Shown here one piece after another: positions 1 to 11,911 of a stretch of 64,000 nt of DNA. The stretch lies in contig CM038050.1 of the NCBI GenBank assembly GCA_021397845.1, positions 7,010,471-7,074,470 of the forward strand, given 5' to 3'. The notes under the pieces were generated by a model that did not search any database, was not told where the DNA came from, and saw nothing but the letters and a program-made list of their open reading frames with translations. The stretch's first letter is position 1; each line of letters opens with the position of its first letter. The translations under genes were made by a program, and so were the position numbers. This DNA is from Areca catechu (Eukaryota; Streptophyta; Magnoliopsida; Arecales; Arecaceae).

Positions 1-1
1 G

Positions 2-1696
2 CCTTATATTGTCTATAGCACAGCAACAAGGTTGGTGGCACCAAATACTTCTGCTGCAAATGTTAATGTGACATGGCAATTCAATGTAGACACAAATTCT
101 AGCTACTTTATCCGGCTTCATTTCTGTGATATAGTTAGCAAGGCACGTGTGGACCTCTACTTTAATGTTTATATCGGTAACTGGCTTGTGCTTCCTAATT
201 TTGATCTCTCTAGTTTTACATTTGCTCTGTCTTCACCTTATTATGTCGATTTTGTATTGGCGGCTAGTGATGTATCCAGTAAGCTTCATGTTAGTATTGG
301 CCGTTCATCAATGCGTGGCGATTCCACTGATGGCATTCTAAATGGGCTCGAGATTATGAAGATGAGGGATGCCAACGGTTCTGCCATTGTTATTGCACCA
401 CCTGGTTCAAAGAAAAACCTTGGTGTGATATTGGGTTCGGTCGTTGGAGCAATTGCTGTGGTGATTATTGCTTTTGTTTTTTTCATGGTGCATCGGAGAA
501 GGAAACTGGCAAGGAAGCACCACTCAAAGACTTGGATGCCTTTCTCGGCCGATGGACTGACTTCACAGAGTACGGGGAGTAGAACTTCCAATGGCACTGC
601 TGCTACATCCGCGCAAAATGTGAGCCTTGGTTACCGGTTCTCCTTTATTTCACTGCAAGAGGCAACAAACAACTTTGATGAGAATTTGGTGATTGGAGTA
701 GGAGGTTTCGGCAAGGTTTACAAGGGAGTGCTGAGAGATGAGACTAAGGTCGCCGTCAAGAGGGGCAATCCAAAATCGCAACAAGGCCTCAATGAGTTTC
801 GCACTGAAATCGAGTTGCTATCACGGCTACGCCACCGTCATCTGGTTTCTCTTATTGGGTTCTGTGATGAGCGGAATGAGATGATTCTTGTTTATGAGTA
901 CATGGAGCAAGGGACTCTTAAGAGCCATCTCTACAGCTCCGACCTTCCTAGTCTTAGCTGGAAACAGAGGCTGGAAATATGTGTCGGATCAGCCAGAGGA
1001 CTTCACTACCTTCACACTGCTTTTGCCAAGGCTATCATCCACCGTGATGTTAAATCCGCAAATATTCTGGTTGATGAGAATCTCATGGCTAAGGTTGCAG
1101 ATTTTGGGCTGTCGAAGACTGGACCAGACTTGGACCAGACCCATGTCAGTACCGCAGTGAAAGGGAGTTTTGGTTATCTTGATCCAGAGTATTTCCGAAG
1201 GCAACGGCTGACAGAGAAGTCAGATGTGTATTCATTTGGAGTGGTTCTGCTTGAAGTGCTTTGTGCAAGACCGGTCATCGATCCCACCCTTCCAAGAGAG
1301 ATGGTGAACTTAGCAGAATGGGGAATGAAGTGGCAGAAGGGAGGGGAGTTGGGTCAGATTGTTGATCCTCGGATTGCAGGAACAATTAGACCTGATTGTC
1401 TGAGGAAGTTTGGTGAGACAATCGAGAAATGCCTGGCAGATTATGGCGTGGAGAGGCCCACGATGGGAGATGTGCTGTGGAATTTGGAGTATGCGCTGCA
1501 ACTCCAAGAGGCAAGGTCAGGGACCTCTGAGGTTAATAGCATCAACCAGATTGCTGAACTTTCTTCGCAGGTTCAAAACATCGGGAACCTCGGGAGTGCT
1601 ACTGTTGGGGGGATTGGTCCCTCAAGTTCCAATGATCTTTCTCATGAGTCTATGAGTAAAGTTTTTTCGCAGCTGATCGAGGCTGAAGGGAGGTAA
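2..1696 (+). CDS. CrRLK1L-family receptor-like kinase, 3' part (malectin-like end, TM, kinase)
   Basis: A plasma-membrane receptor Ser/Thr kinase of the Catharanthus roseus RLK1-like family, closest in my reading to Arabidopsis At5g24010. The frame is open from base 2, so the true start lies left of the window; the first in-window ATG is not the start. Visible in order: the end of the second malectin-like ectodomain (to about codon 120), one membrane segment (about codons 135-160) followed by a basic stop-transfer stretch, and a complete kinase domain. The kinase shows a GVGGFG P-loop, the VAVKRG lysine, an HRDVKS catalytic loop (an RD kinase), ADFGLSK, and the family's KGSFGYLDPEYF activation segment. 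The C-terminal tail is Ser/Gly-rich. The family senses cell-wall state or RALF peptides; the ligand of this member is unknown. Absence of introns fits the family. It ends at TAA 1694-1696 and is convergent with the Ca2+-ATPase gene. Confidence 0.95.
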   Translation, partial: PYIVYSTATRLVAPNTSAANVNVTWQFNVDTNSSYFIRLHFCDIVSKARVDLYFNVYIGNWLVLPNFDLSSFTFALSSPYYVDFVLAASDVSSKLHVSIGRSSMRGDSTDGILNGLEIMKMRDANGSAIVIAPPGSKKNLGVILGSVVGAIAVVIIAFVFFMVHRRRKLARKHHSKTWMPFSADGLTSQSTGSRTSNGTAATSAQNVSLGYRFSFISLQEATNNFDENLVIGVGGFGKVYKGVLRDETKVAVKRGNPKSQQGLNEFRTEIELLSRLRHRHLVSLIGFCDERNEMILVYEYMEQGTLKSHLYSSDLPSLSWKQRLEICVGSARGLHYLHTAFAKAIIHRDVKSANILVDENLMAKVADFGLSKTGPDLDQTHVSTAVKGSFGYLDPEYFRRQRLTEKSDVYSFGVVLLEVLCARPVIDPTLPREMVNLAEWGMKWQKGGELGQIVDPRIAGTIRPDCLRKFGETIEKCLADYGVERPTMGDVLWNLEYALQLQEARSGTSEVNSINQIAELSSQVQNIGNLGSATVGGIGPSSSNDLSHESMSKVFSQLIEAEGR

Positions 1697-3459
1697 GTCG
1701 GTTATTATTTGCTGAAATACAGCTTGCTGTAGAGACTTCTAAAAAGTTACTAGTCTGTTTCAAATGTGACCACTTAGTCCTTTATACAGAGTTTTATATT
1801 GGACGCTTGGGTTTTTTTAATTTTTGGAAACTTCTATTTTATTCTTTTTTTTGTACGCTTGCTCACATACAGTCTGACCATGTAATTAAGTTGTAGGTTT
1901 GTAATACCTTCCATTTGATTGTTCATCGTCCTCATCAGTGGAAATCGTTGTTTATATGTGTGTGTTTATTTTGGAGGACCGATGTGAAGTGTGAACCTTC
2001 TCCAACGAGGAAGTAATGGCACGAAGTTCTTAGCACAACTATCTAGTTGGAGGACCTACAATGGATATTTGCTATGACTATCTATTTGGAGGACCTGCAA
2101 TGGATATTTGCTTCCACTTTGTGTATGTGGTGGTGCTTCTGTGAACATGATGTTGATAGAACCGAACACGGAACTACTTATAGGCCTGCAAGCTGAAGCC
2201 GGACAGGATTCCGCATGAGTTCCATGTTCAAATCTCTCAAGTCAGAGTAGTGGGCTAACTACATGATTCTGACTTCCCAGTTCCAACTGCGTTGATTGTC
2301 TGGAAGCCGCAACAGTCAACAGGCCAGCAGACCATGACCTGATTTGTTGTATCGGCATTTCATTATTCCCAACTTTAGTTTGCAAAGGCCAACCCTCGCA
2401 TGGTCAACCAACTTGTTCAAGCGGGCTGCTACAAGATGATGTTCTTATGGCAGCCTTTGCCAGCAAAGTGGAGGGGGGGTAGAAGTGGAACGGTTACAAA
2501 TCATGGCAAATGATAGTCTGCTGGTGGATTTGTCCTGACCAGCCAGGAGCCAGCCTATGTAGATAGGCAAAGAAGAAGCAAAGCAGGGTGTAAGACAGGA
2601 CGCAGAAGTCTTAGCATAAATAGTTTACCTACACTTGAAATGTATCGGTAAATAGGCGAATTTGTCATTTTGTTTTTGTTAATAAGCTTTAACTCGTTGA
2701 GTTGTTTGTTAACTAACTTTTGCTCATCGTATTATTTACCGAACATGCAAATAACATGGATATGTACTCCACCGGACTCCTGGTTGAAGCAAGAACTCAA
2801 AATCTTACCAGTCCTAGAAGTTACACCAGATGTTCCTACCAAAGAGACAAACGAAAAGGGAGCCACCCGCAGATATTGATCTGAGGCTCATTACACCAGA
2901 CGTATCGGTAATCAATTTTTCTACGGTAAGAACACTCTAGCTTTCCTAGAGGCGGGCAAAACTGAAAGCCACTGCCCGCAGTATTCAGAGACCCAACGAT
3001 AATGGATGTACGTTTTCTTTAAAAAAAAATTGGAGGACGTGAGGGAACGCGGCAGTTAGAGGGTTGAGATAAACGGCGCGAAATACACAGGTCAAACCAC
3101 AAATTGGCCAGATTTGAGTTGCCATTTTCCACGGTCGACACGGTCCGGGGTACTACAACGTACACTCCATTGCAGTGAAGATGATCTATAAAATAAGCTG
3201 CTGTTAAAATTCAGCATCGTTCCAAAATCTGAAAAGCGTTAAAAAAATTAAGCTAGTCTCTCCAGATTCCATGCTTATCAAATACCCTCTTGATTTGCCC
3301 GCATTCTCCTGGTCTTAATCATTTCCAAGCATTACAATCCCCACAAGGAAGAAAAGAATGAGGGTTAACATAGCGTTGCTATGCTAACAATGATGCACAA
3401 TTGCAAAAAAGTATCTCCCGTCCCATATGAAACTTCAGACTCCCAACTCTGCTCAGCAA
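1697..3459. other. Convergent intergenic region and 3'UTRs
   Basis: This lies between the stop of the receptor kinase and the stop of the Ca2+-ATPase on the opposite strand. It should hold both 3'UTRs. I see no further gene; short ORFs here (such as 2670-2879) have no recognisable domain. A 39-bp tandem duplication is listed separately. Confidence 0.6.
2041..2118. repeat. 39-bp tandem duplication
   Basis: Two adjacent copies begin at 2041 and 2080 and share the core ggaggacctRcaatggatat. They differ at only a few bases. The duplication lies downstream of the receptor kinase, probably in or just after its 3'UTR. Confidence 0.75.
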
Positions 3460-6400
3460 CTACTCATCTTTGTGCTTCTCGGATCGTCTTTTGGCACCAG
3501 AAGAGCTTGTCCACCGGCCAACGAACTTAAGAGCCTCATCAATAAGGATTACTGGGAAAGCAACCGCTAACACCAAAAGCCATTCATTAAAACTGAGAGG
3601 CACAATTCCAAACACTTGAGCAAGGAAGGGTACATATAGAATCAGGAAGTGCATCCCAAATGAGACGGACATGGCCAAGAGGAGCCACGGATTGACCCAA
3701 GGAGGCATGCTCAGAAGGCTCCCATCCTCGGAGAGAGCATTCAGTGAATTGAACATCTCGATGGCCACCAGCACAGAAAGAGAGAGGGTCATTGCCTTCA
3801 CTTTACCAGACCGGAAATAGTCACAGGGGTCAGAATCAAAGGTAAAAAGCCGTGCTCCAGCAGTAAATGGGGCGACCCTGAAACCCTCCCACGAGGAGCA
3901 CTGGCCCCAGTTGGAGAGCTGAGAATACGTGACAAGAGTATGCCCATCACCGCTCAAGTCAATTCCCATGAATGAACCATGTGTATACCATATGATAAAA
4001 ATGCCAACAGTTGCAATCCCCACAAAAAGTCCGATGACCTGCAATGTGGAGTGAAAAAGAGTCATTGCACAAGTTCAATAAATATTTCTCTCCAGGCAAA
4101 AGAACTTCCAGTGAAAGGTTCACTAGCAAAAATGCATGAAATATTCTCTTCAGAAGACCTAAACTCAGTAACTAAATGGTAATTAGCTTACACATTAGAA
4201 AATGCAAAATAAAACTATATAGCTATACAGAATACTCTATAGACACATGCATGGAGGTGGCACATACACATGCCATGTACCAACTTGTCACCGACTTGTA
4301 TGTATCCCGCGATTCCGCCAAAGGATTGATCTGGAACCCACACAGTTGGCACAGGATATAATGTGCACAGCACATGTAGGTGCCCTTCATCCACAAACAC
4401 ATGTACATCCAGCATGCCCCAGGATATATTTTTGCACCAACTATGATGATGTCTAGTTCTGATGGCTGGGTTTTCTTGCAAGAGTTGAAAAACAAGCCAC
4501 CTTACATTATCACATCCATGGAGCATATGCATGTCTTAAACCACCACGAAAAAAATAAAAAATAAAAATAATCAATCAAGATAGTGTGGGCCATATAAAT
4601 CTACAAAGTCAGTTACCTAAATATTTAACTCTGACACGAGAAAGTTAAGTCACTTACTAGAATAAGACGAAAACTACAGAAAGTTTCAGAGAGGGATGTA
4701 CGCATATACAAGGCAAATATGACAGCTAGTTTGAACATTGCCCAAGATGAATATATAATTGTCGCTTATATGCATGAGTCTGTAGAGCAGACATTAATCA
4801 GCTTGTGCAGAGAAGCAGAAAGAGAATAATTTACCTTTTCAATATTTTAATTATTACATGGAGTGCATCAAATGGCATATGAGACAGGTGCACGTATGTG
4901 TGTGAATAAATTTGGAGGAACGCACAGAACACTCACTGGTCCCAAAGGACAACAGAGAGAAGATGGTTTACCATATATCGGAATAGAATCCATGCAGTGA
5001 TCAATGAGTCATCGCTCCTTCGAGGGGGTTTCTTCATAATATCTTTATCTGGTGGATTAAATCCCAAAGCTGTTGCAGGAGGGCCATCTGTGACAAGATT
5101 GACCCATAAAAGCTGAACTGGAATAAGCCCTTCAGGAATACCTAAAGCTGCTGTTAGAAAAATGGAAGCAACTTCACCAATGTTTGAGGAGATCATGTAT
5201 CTGCAATACAAGAGACACGAAAATAAAATTAGGCACCAAAACCATCACAAAATCCCCAATTTGCACATTAACTAAAAAAAAGAGCATATCTTTCAAAAAC
5301 TATGCATTAAAACAGAAAGTGTGGGAAGACCAAGAACAGGAACAAAATGGTAACTAGACAGGCAATACTGCAAACTGGACTACAGCCCGATGGTTGCAAA
5401 ACCCCCTCCATTCCTGACCCACCAGTGGGTCTGCCAAGGCTGACCAAAACCCCCACATACTCAAGCCAGATATGTCCATCCATTCTCCAAACAAACTAGC
5501 AAATGGAAGGACATGGAGAATAGTGAAACAAGAGAAGGAATAGGTGGCAGGATGGCAGTGTTAGACCGCAATACAAACAGTGAAATGATGGTTCCAGCAG
5601 CTGCTGGCCATTAAAGAAGAGAGAAGATAGGGGGAGGAGGTTTTTAGATTGTAACAGTGATGGAACAGCTCAATGGCAACAGTATGGCACTGGTGGGCCC
5701 GAACTCAAAATATGGGTTCCAATCCTGGCCAAGCCAGTGGAGAGAAGGAAAGGAGAAGAAGACGAGTAAGGATGGTGTAGGGGGCTGAAAAAAGGAGGAG
5801 GAAAGGGAAAGAAGAGATGCAAGAAGGGAGAGAGAGGGAGGGAGGGAGGGAAAGATGGCAGAGACACAAAGGAGAGGGGAGAAAACACTCAAGGTGGGGA
5901 AGATGGGGGAGGAGGTGAGGCTGGTCACGATGGATTGAAGGATTAGGGCTGGGTCTAGGTTCTTTCTTTCTTTCTTTCTTTCCTTATTTTCATGATGGAA
6001 TGTTGTCATTTCAAGTAACTGCTCTAAAAAAATGTAACTGATAACAACACTTTCTTTCCTCATTTCATGATAGTATGTTGTCATTTCAAGTAATTGCTCT
6101 AAAAAAAATGAAACCGATAACAACACATTTTAGTAAAACAAAACTTAAAAAAGGGTATTTGTAATGAAGAGCGTCGATATCATGACCCAATGGTCAGAAA
6201 ATGCCCATATGAACCTAACACAACCTGCTAGTGGTCAAGCCTGACTGTTTTGTACCCAAACAGTCGACCCAAAGAGTTGACTTAGATGGGGCAAGTCCTG
6301 TTAGGTCAAGTAGGTAGCTTTGGGTTGTGGGGAAAACACATACTATTAGAAGGGCCTAACATAAAATTTAGGAGGCCTATTGTCAAGTAGAGCAACTTGC

Positions 6401-9400
6401 CTTAGTCATACAGTTTTAAGTTTATGCAACTAGAAAGCAAGCCTCCAAGGCACCCCTAAACATGGAAAGAGTTTATGCAATGGTCCAATTATAGAAGACA
6501 GACTACCAGTGATCAGCTATCGAACAATGATTACCAAAATCCAATCAATCCATTAAAAAAAAAAGAACAACAAAAATACAATCAACAATATAAGCAACTT
6601 GTAATAGATCATTTCAATATTTCCTAGACATTCTAAACTGCTTTTTGCCCACACTTCCACATAATCATAAATCAACTTAATATTTGTTTACCAGAATGTA
6701 AAATATTCAAAATCTTTTTTTGTTTCAAATAGTACACTTTTTCCTATAACGACTGCCTGTCATCTAGATCTCAATCAGTACTCTTAAAGAATAAGGGAAA
6801 TAGCAAATACAAAAATCTCAAAACAAATTCTATGCAAAAAATAAAGAATTTATATCCTCCAAATTATTTCTTCAAAAAGATAATAAGTTCTTAAAACTTT
6901 ATCAAATTATGGTATAATGGTTTTACTGCTAGTTACTGAAAAAGCGCTCCTTAATAGTTTTTGTTATCTGTTTTCCAGAAATAGCTCATGAAGTAAGGCA
7001 TGCATTACAAACTGCTAAGCTTCTCACATTCTCAATATTTGAAAATCCTGGTAGCTTTTATTTTTCAAATTAAGATATTTTCTTCACTTTCTCACTTCTA
7101 CCTGCTTCTGTTGGACTCTACTAGTATGCAGAAAGTGCAAACTAGAATTGTGCCAATTATGTCTATCACTCAGACCCCTACATTCTGATTCCAACCAGAC
7201 ATGACCACAATATAGGGCAGTAGATCTTGGGTTGGGTATGGGTCCAAAGTTAGACCCCATAGAAAGTTTCAGGTCTGGGTCTGAGTCTAGTAAAAACATA
7301 ATCAATCCAAACCCAAGCCTGAAGATTTACTTCATATATAGATTCTTAAATCTTTAGCTTTTCATAAAATGTATTAGTAAATTTGGGATAAGGTTAGGTG
7401 TAACAAAATTGATGAGAACAAGAACACCTTATAAAAGCCTTCATGTTATTGTAAATTGATCTTCCTTCACCAACTGCAGCAACTATTGTACTGAAATTAT
7501 CATCTGCTAACACCACGTCTGAAGCTTCCTTAGCAACCTGGAATAAATAGACAACCATTAATAAGGTCAGCTAGAAGAAAACCTTTTCTTGCTTGAGAAA
7601 AGGCTCTTTTTATTATTATCGGAAAACAAATGGACCTGGAAAAGGTCTCAAAATGACACGAACAAAGTAGAAATGTAAACCAAAACTATCGTCCAACAAG
7701 CAATTCAACTGTCATGTCAAGCTTATACTTCAACAGAAGCTGTATATCTGGTTTGCAAAAATTGCTGCCACAAACACATCTCTAATCTCATAAAGACAGG
7801 CAGTCCCTAGTAATCCAACCACTCCTCCCCCCCCCCCACCCCAAAAAAAAAAGAAAAAGAAAAAAAACAGACTTCTACACAACAATGCTACTACTGCCAG
7901 CTTCCATAACAATTTATCAATATCATAAAAAAACAGTTTCAGTACCAGAAGATTCCCTCTTGACTTTGTCAACTTTTTATACCAAAAATTCACTACTTCA
8001 ATATTAAGATGCATCACACATGTAAAACCAATGGAAGGAAAGAATAAAACTTTTAAAAAAATTCTCTTACCCTCTATCTTTACTCTTATTTTTTTTTGTG
8101 GGGGGGGGGAGACTGGATTCTCCGACTGAAATTAGGTGGATTCTGGACAAAACAAAAAAGGAACAAGATGGTCTCCCTTATTTCCTAGAATTCAGATTGC
8201 TCTATTCCAAGTTTCTATTACACCTTTATTTTTGAATAAAAATTGAACCTCTTTCTCCCCCTACTTTATGTCTCTGTCCAACTAAGTCTACTCCAAAATG
8301 CCCCCACATTTTCCCTTCCTCCCTCCCTCCTCCAACTGTTCACTCAAGATGATATTCTTTTACCATCTCAAAGTCCTGCCATTGTTAGCCTTTGATGCAA
8401 TTCCTTTTATTTTTAATGCTCCAATATACATAGAAGAAAAATCAGAAGGCCTAAAGTAGAATATTTGAATATGGATATTTATCATTGCATTTCTTAAATA
8501 TAAGATATTGATCTTTTTTTTTATCAACATGCATTGCACATTTCTGGTTGCTAGTCTCATACACGATCTGGATTATTGAGAGTCTAATGCACAACTTCAA
8601 AGGAATCTAAACAAAGAAACCATACAACCTGACCTCTATCAGATGACATTGGGTTCCCTATCAAGCTGATATCCGATTATCAAGCTGACATCAGACCTGG
8701 CTAAATAGTTAAGATGCCCTGCAATAGGTGACTACAGTCCAAATTTAGGAGTAAAAGCTTTAATTATGGTGCTACGGATGTGCCTCTCACAAATAACAAG
8801 CACAATCTTTGGAGAAAATTGTCTCCATCAAGAAATAAACCAAAATTTCTTTCCTTTATGTCCTTCATTTTCTACTTTTACATGATCGTGACCAATCACA
8901 TGACAATGGTCCAAAACAAACTCATGCACCTTCCTCCCAAATGGCCAGCACCAATGCACCGGATAACTGAAGCAGGTTCCCATGATGCCATCTGGACCCT
9001 ATGGCAGCTCCAACAATTTTACACAATTGCAAACCCAGAAACCAAGAGACAAGAAGGTGTTTACAAGAAAAAAAAAAGCTTTTACTTTAAAAAAACTCAA
9101 AAATAATCGCATTCTCACTCAAGAAAATGCTTAAAGAATTGAAAATTTTTTGCACAAAAGAGATGATAGTGTATGATAAGAGTTATGGGATGCAGTTCTT
9201 ACATTCAAGTATCCTTTAAGTTTAGACATCAGTTTTTGAGAGTTTTCCTTTTCTAGAATGTCATGGAAATTATACTTAGCATTCTGCTGCATATAGTCAA
9301 GAGGACTATGAGGTGTTCCATGAAAAAAGAAAGGAAAGTTGAAGAGAAAGAAAAAAAGATAGCAAATGTTAGATACCTCAGTTCCAGCAATGCCCATTGC

Positions 9401-11820
9401 AATACCAATGTCAGCCAATTTCAATGCAGGCGCATCATTCACCCCATCCCCCGTCATCGCGACCACCTCACCATCTTCTTTCAGCAATCTGACAATCTCC
9501 TGTTTATGCTTTGGTTCAGCCCTAGAGAAGAGAAGACTGCCACTTTGCCTTAGAAGGACTTTTTTATCAGGGAGGGACATAAACTCTTTCCCTGTGAGAC
9601 TTTTCAAACTTATGTCTTTGGCAGGTCCAAAGACACCTATGTCACGGCAAATTGCTTCTGCTGTTTCTTTGTTATCTCCTGTTATCACCATGACTCGAAT
9701 GCCAGCTTCTCTACAGTCCTCAATTGCTTTGTGAACCTCTTCTCGTGGAGGATCCTACAATAATGCAAATAAGACGGGGGACATGTTCGCCAATGAAAAA
9801 CAAATTTCAGAAGAAGATATAAGCAAAAAAGGTGCAGGGTTATCAAGTTATGAAATAAGCATGGGTTGCCCTACCCTCAGCCCAACCATGCCAACAAAAA
9901 TGAGATCACTTTCAATTGAAGAGTAGTTAGATGGATCAAGTAGAAGCTTGTGAGCTGGATGGTCTTCACCATCATAGGTTGAGAATTCTGATAGATCATC
10001 CTTGTATGCAAAACCCAAACAGCGCAAAGCATCAGTAGACATTTCATGAAGGGCTTTCAAAATGAGACCTTTTGAACTTTCATCCAACAGCACAACTGAA
10101 CCATCAAGCAGCTGAATGTATGAGCTCCTCTCCAGCAGATTTTCCACAGCTCCCTGCAAAATGCAGCTTAAGTCCAGAAGCTCGTTTTCTAGTTACACCA
10201 AAATGACTTCTTTAAACTTTGAAAACATGACAAACATTTGATAGTTGTGAAATGCAACAGTAAACAAAACATAAATGAATAAAACTGATTAGTTAAACCC
10301 ACCACAATTGATAAAAACTACTGCTGAGGAGACAAAGGGCCTGTTTGGATGAATGGGCTGAAAATCCTATTAGATTCATTAATTTGGGCCAGTACAACCA
10401 ATTAGAAATAAGCTTACAGGCTAAGATAGGCCTATACCCATATATACTCAAGACTGGTTTTGGAGTGGGCCAGCCCAAATCCCACGGGAAGGAAAAAAAA
10501 AAGACCTGCTAAGATATTTTGGGATTCCAGCCGGCCCACTCCAAAACTAGTCTTGGGTACTTAAGGGTATAGGCCCAGCTCAACCTGTAAGCCTATTTCT
10601 AAATAGTTGTACTAGCTAAATCCAACGAATCCAATAGGATTTCAGCCCATGCATCCAAATAAGCCCTAAAAAAATTAACAAAAAGGCTCTACCAAGGATG
10701 CTAGATCACTTTGTCTTAAAAGGAGAGGGGGGATCATTAACAAATTAAATTGTCAGCAGAGGGCACTTTGAGGTAAACATCATTGAATCATTCGTTAAAG
10801 AAACATGTTTCTCAATTTGCATCAGCATTTAAATTCTACAAGCTGAAGCAAAATATTCAAAGTAATAACCTATTCATCATTTACACAATATAACATTGTG
10901 AGTTCTACATAGACAAGTGTGTCTATAGTACTTAAAATGCTTGATAAATTTTCAAACCATACTGCCTTAAGGTATATTTGACAAACATGAAGGGGTGTAT
11001 GCACCACCTGAATTTTATAACCATCCTCAAATCGGAAAGATAGATAGTGTCAATCTGCACGGTGATACAACACATGTATACTTGATAAATTTTCAAACCA
11101 TACTGGTTTATGCAAAATTATTTGAAAATTTGGCAAACATGCGAAAGGGAGCATGCACCACCTAAATGTTATGACAAACCTAACATTGAGAAGATAGATA
11201 GTGTCAATCTGCACGGTGATACTGCATACGTATCATCATCCCCACAAGACCTACCTAAGATACAAAAACTTTGTTAGCCTTCTCTTGAAAGTCAAGTAGG
11301 CAACAAAAACAGATGAATTCTCTGTTTGAACTTTGAAAGGTAACATTAGAGGATTATTTTTCCTCTGAACAATAAGAACCTTTTCTAACTACATATCCAA
11401 TTCTTATAACTGGTTGATTGGATCATGAGGCCTCCAACTCAATAAATACAAAATCTATATTGTGTTAAGAATGTTCCTGTTGATGTTTTATCAACATCCT
11501 AAAATGAAATAGTTAAATTGTAATGTAAAAATCAATTAACACTTTCTGACCACTTGAAAAGCTTGTGAATATGATTATAGTTAAGCTACCAAATCTATCG
11601 ATGCCTCGTAAGAAGAATGAATGACAAACAAAGGAAAGTTCTTTCAAAATCATCATATTTTCTTTGGATAATTATATAATACTCACTAAAATCTGAGCAA
11701 ATATAAATAATCTCATCAATAAAATGGAAATGAACCCGACAAAGTATATGCAGTGAGAAAACTAGCACATACAAGTACATACATATTCTTGTTGCAAGCA
11801 TCCAACCATAGAATTTAAAA

Positions 11821-11911
<91 letters not shown>

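Noticed and set aside
5644..6126. 160-aa minus-strand ORF rich in Ser/Leu/Pro
   Set aside because: Lies in an ECA intron over purine-rich sequence and a tandem duplication; no domain.
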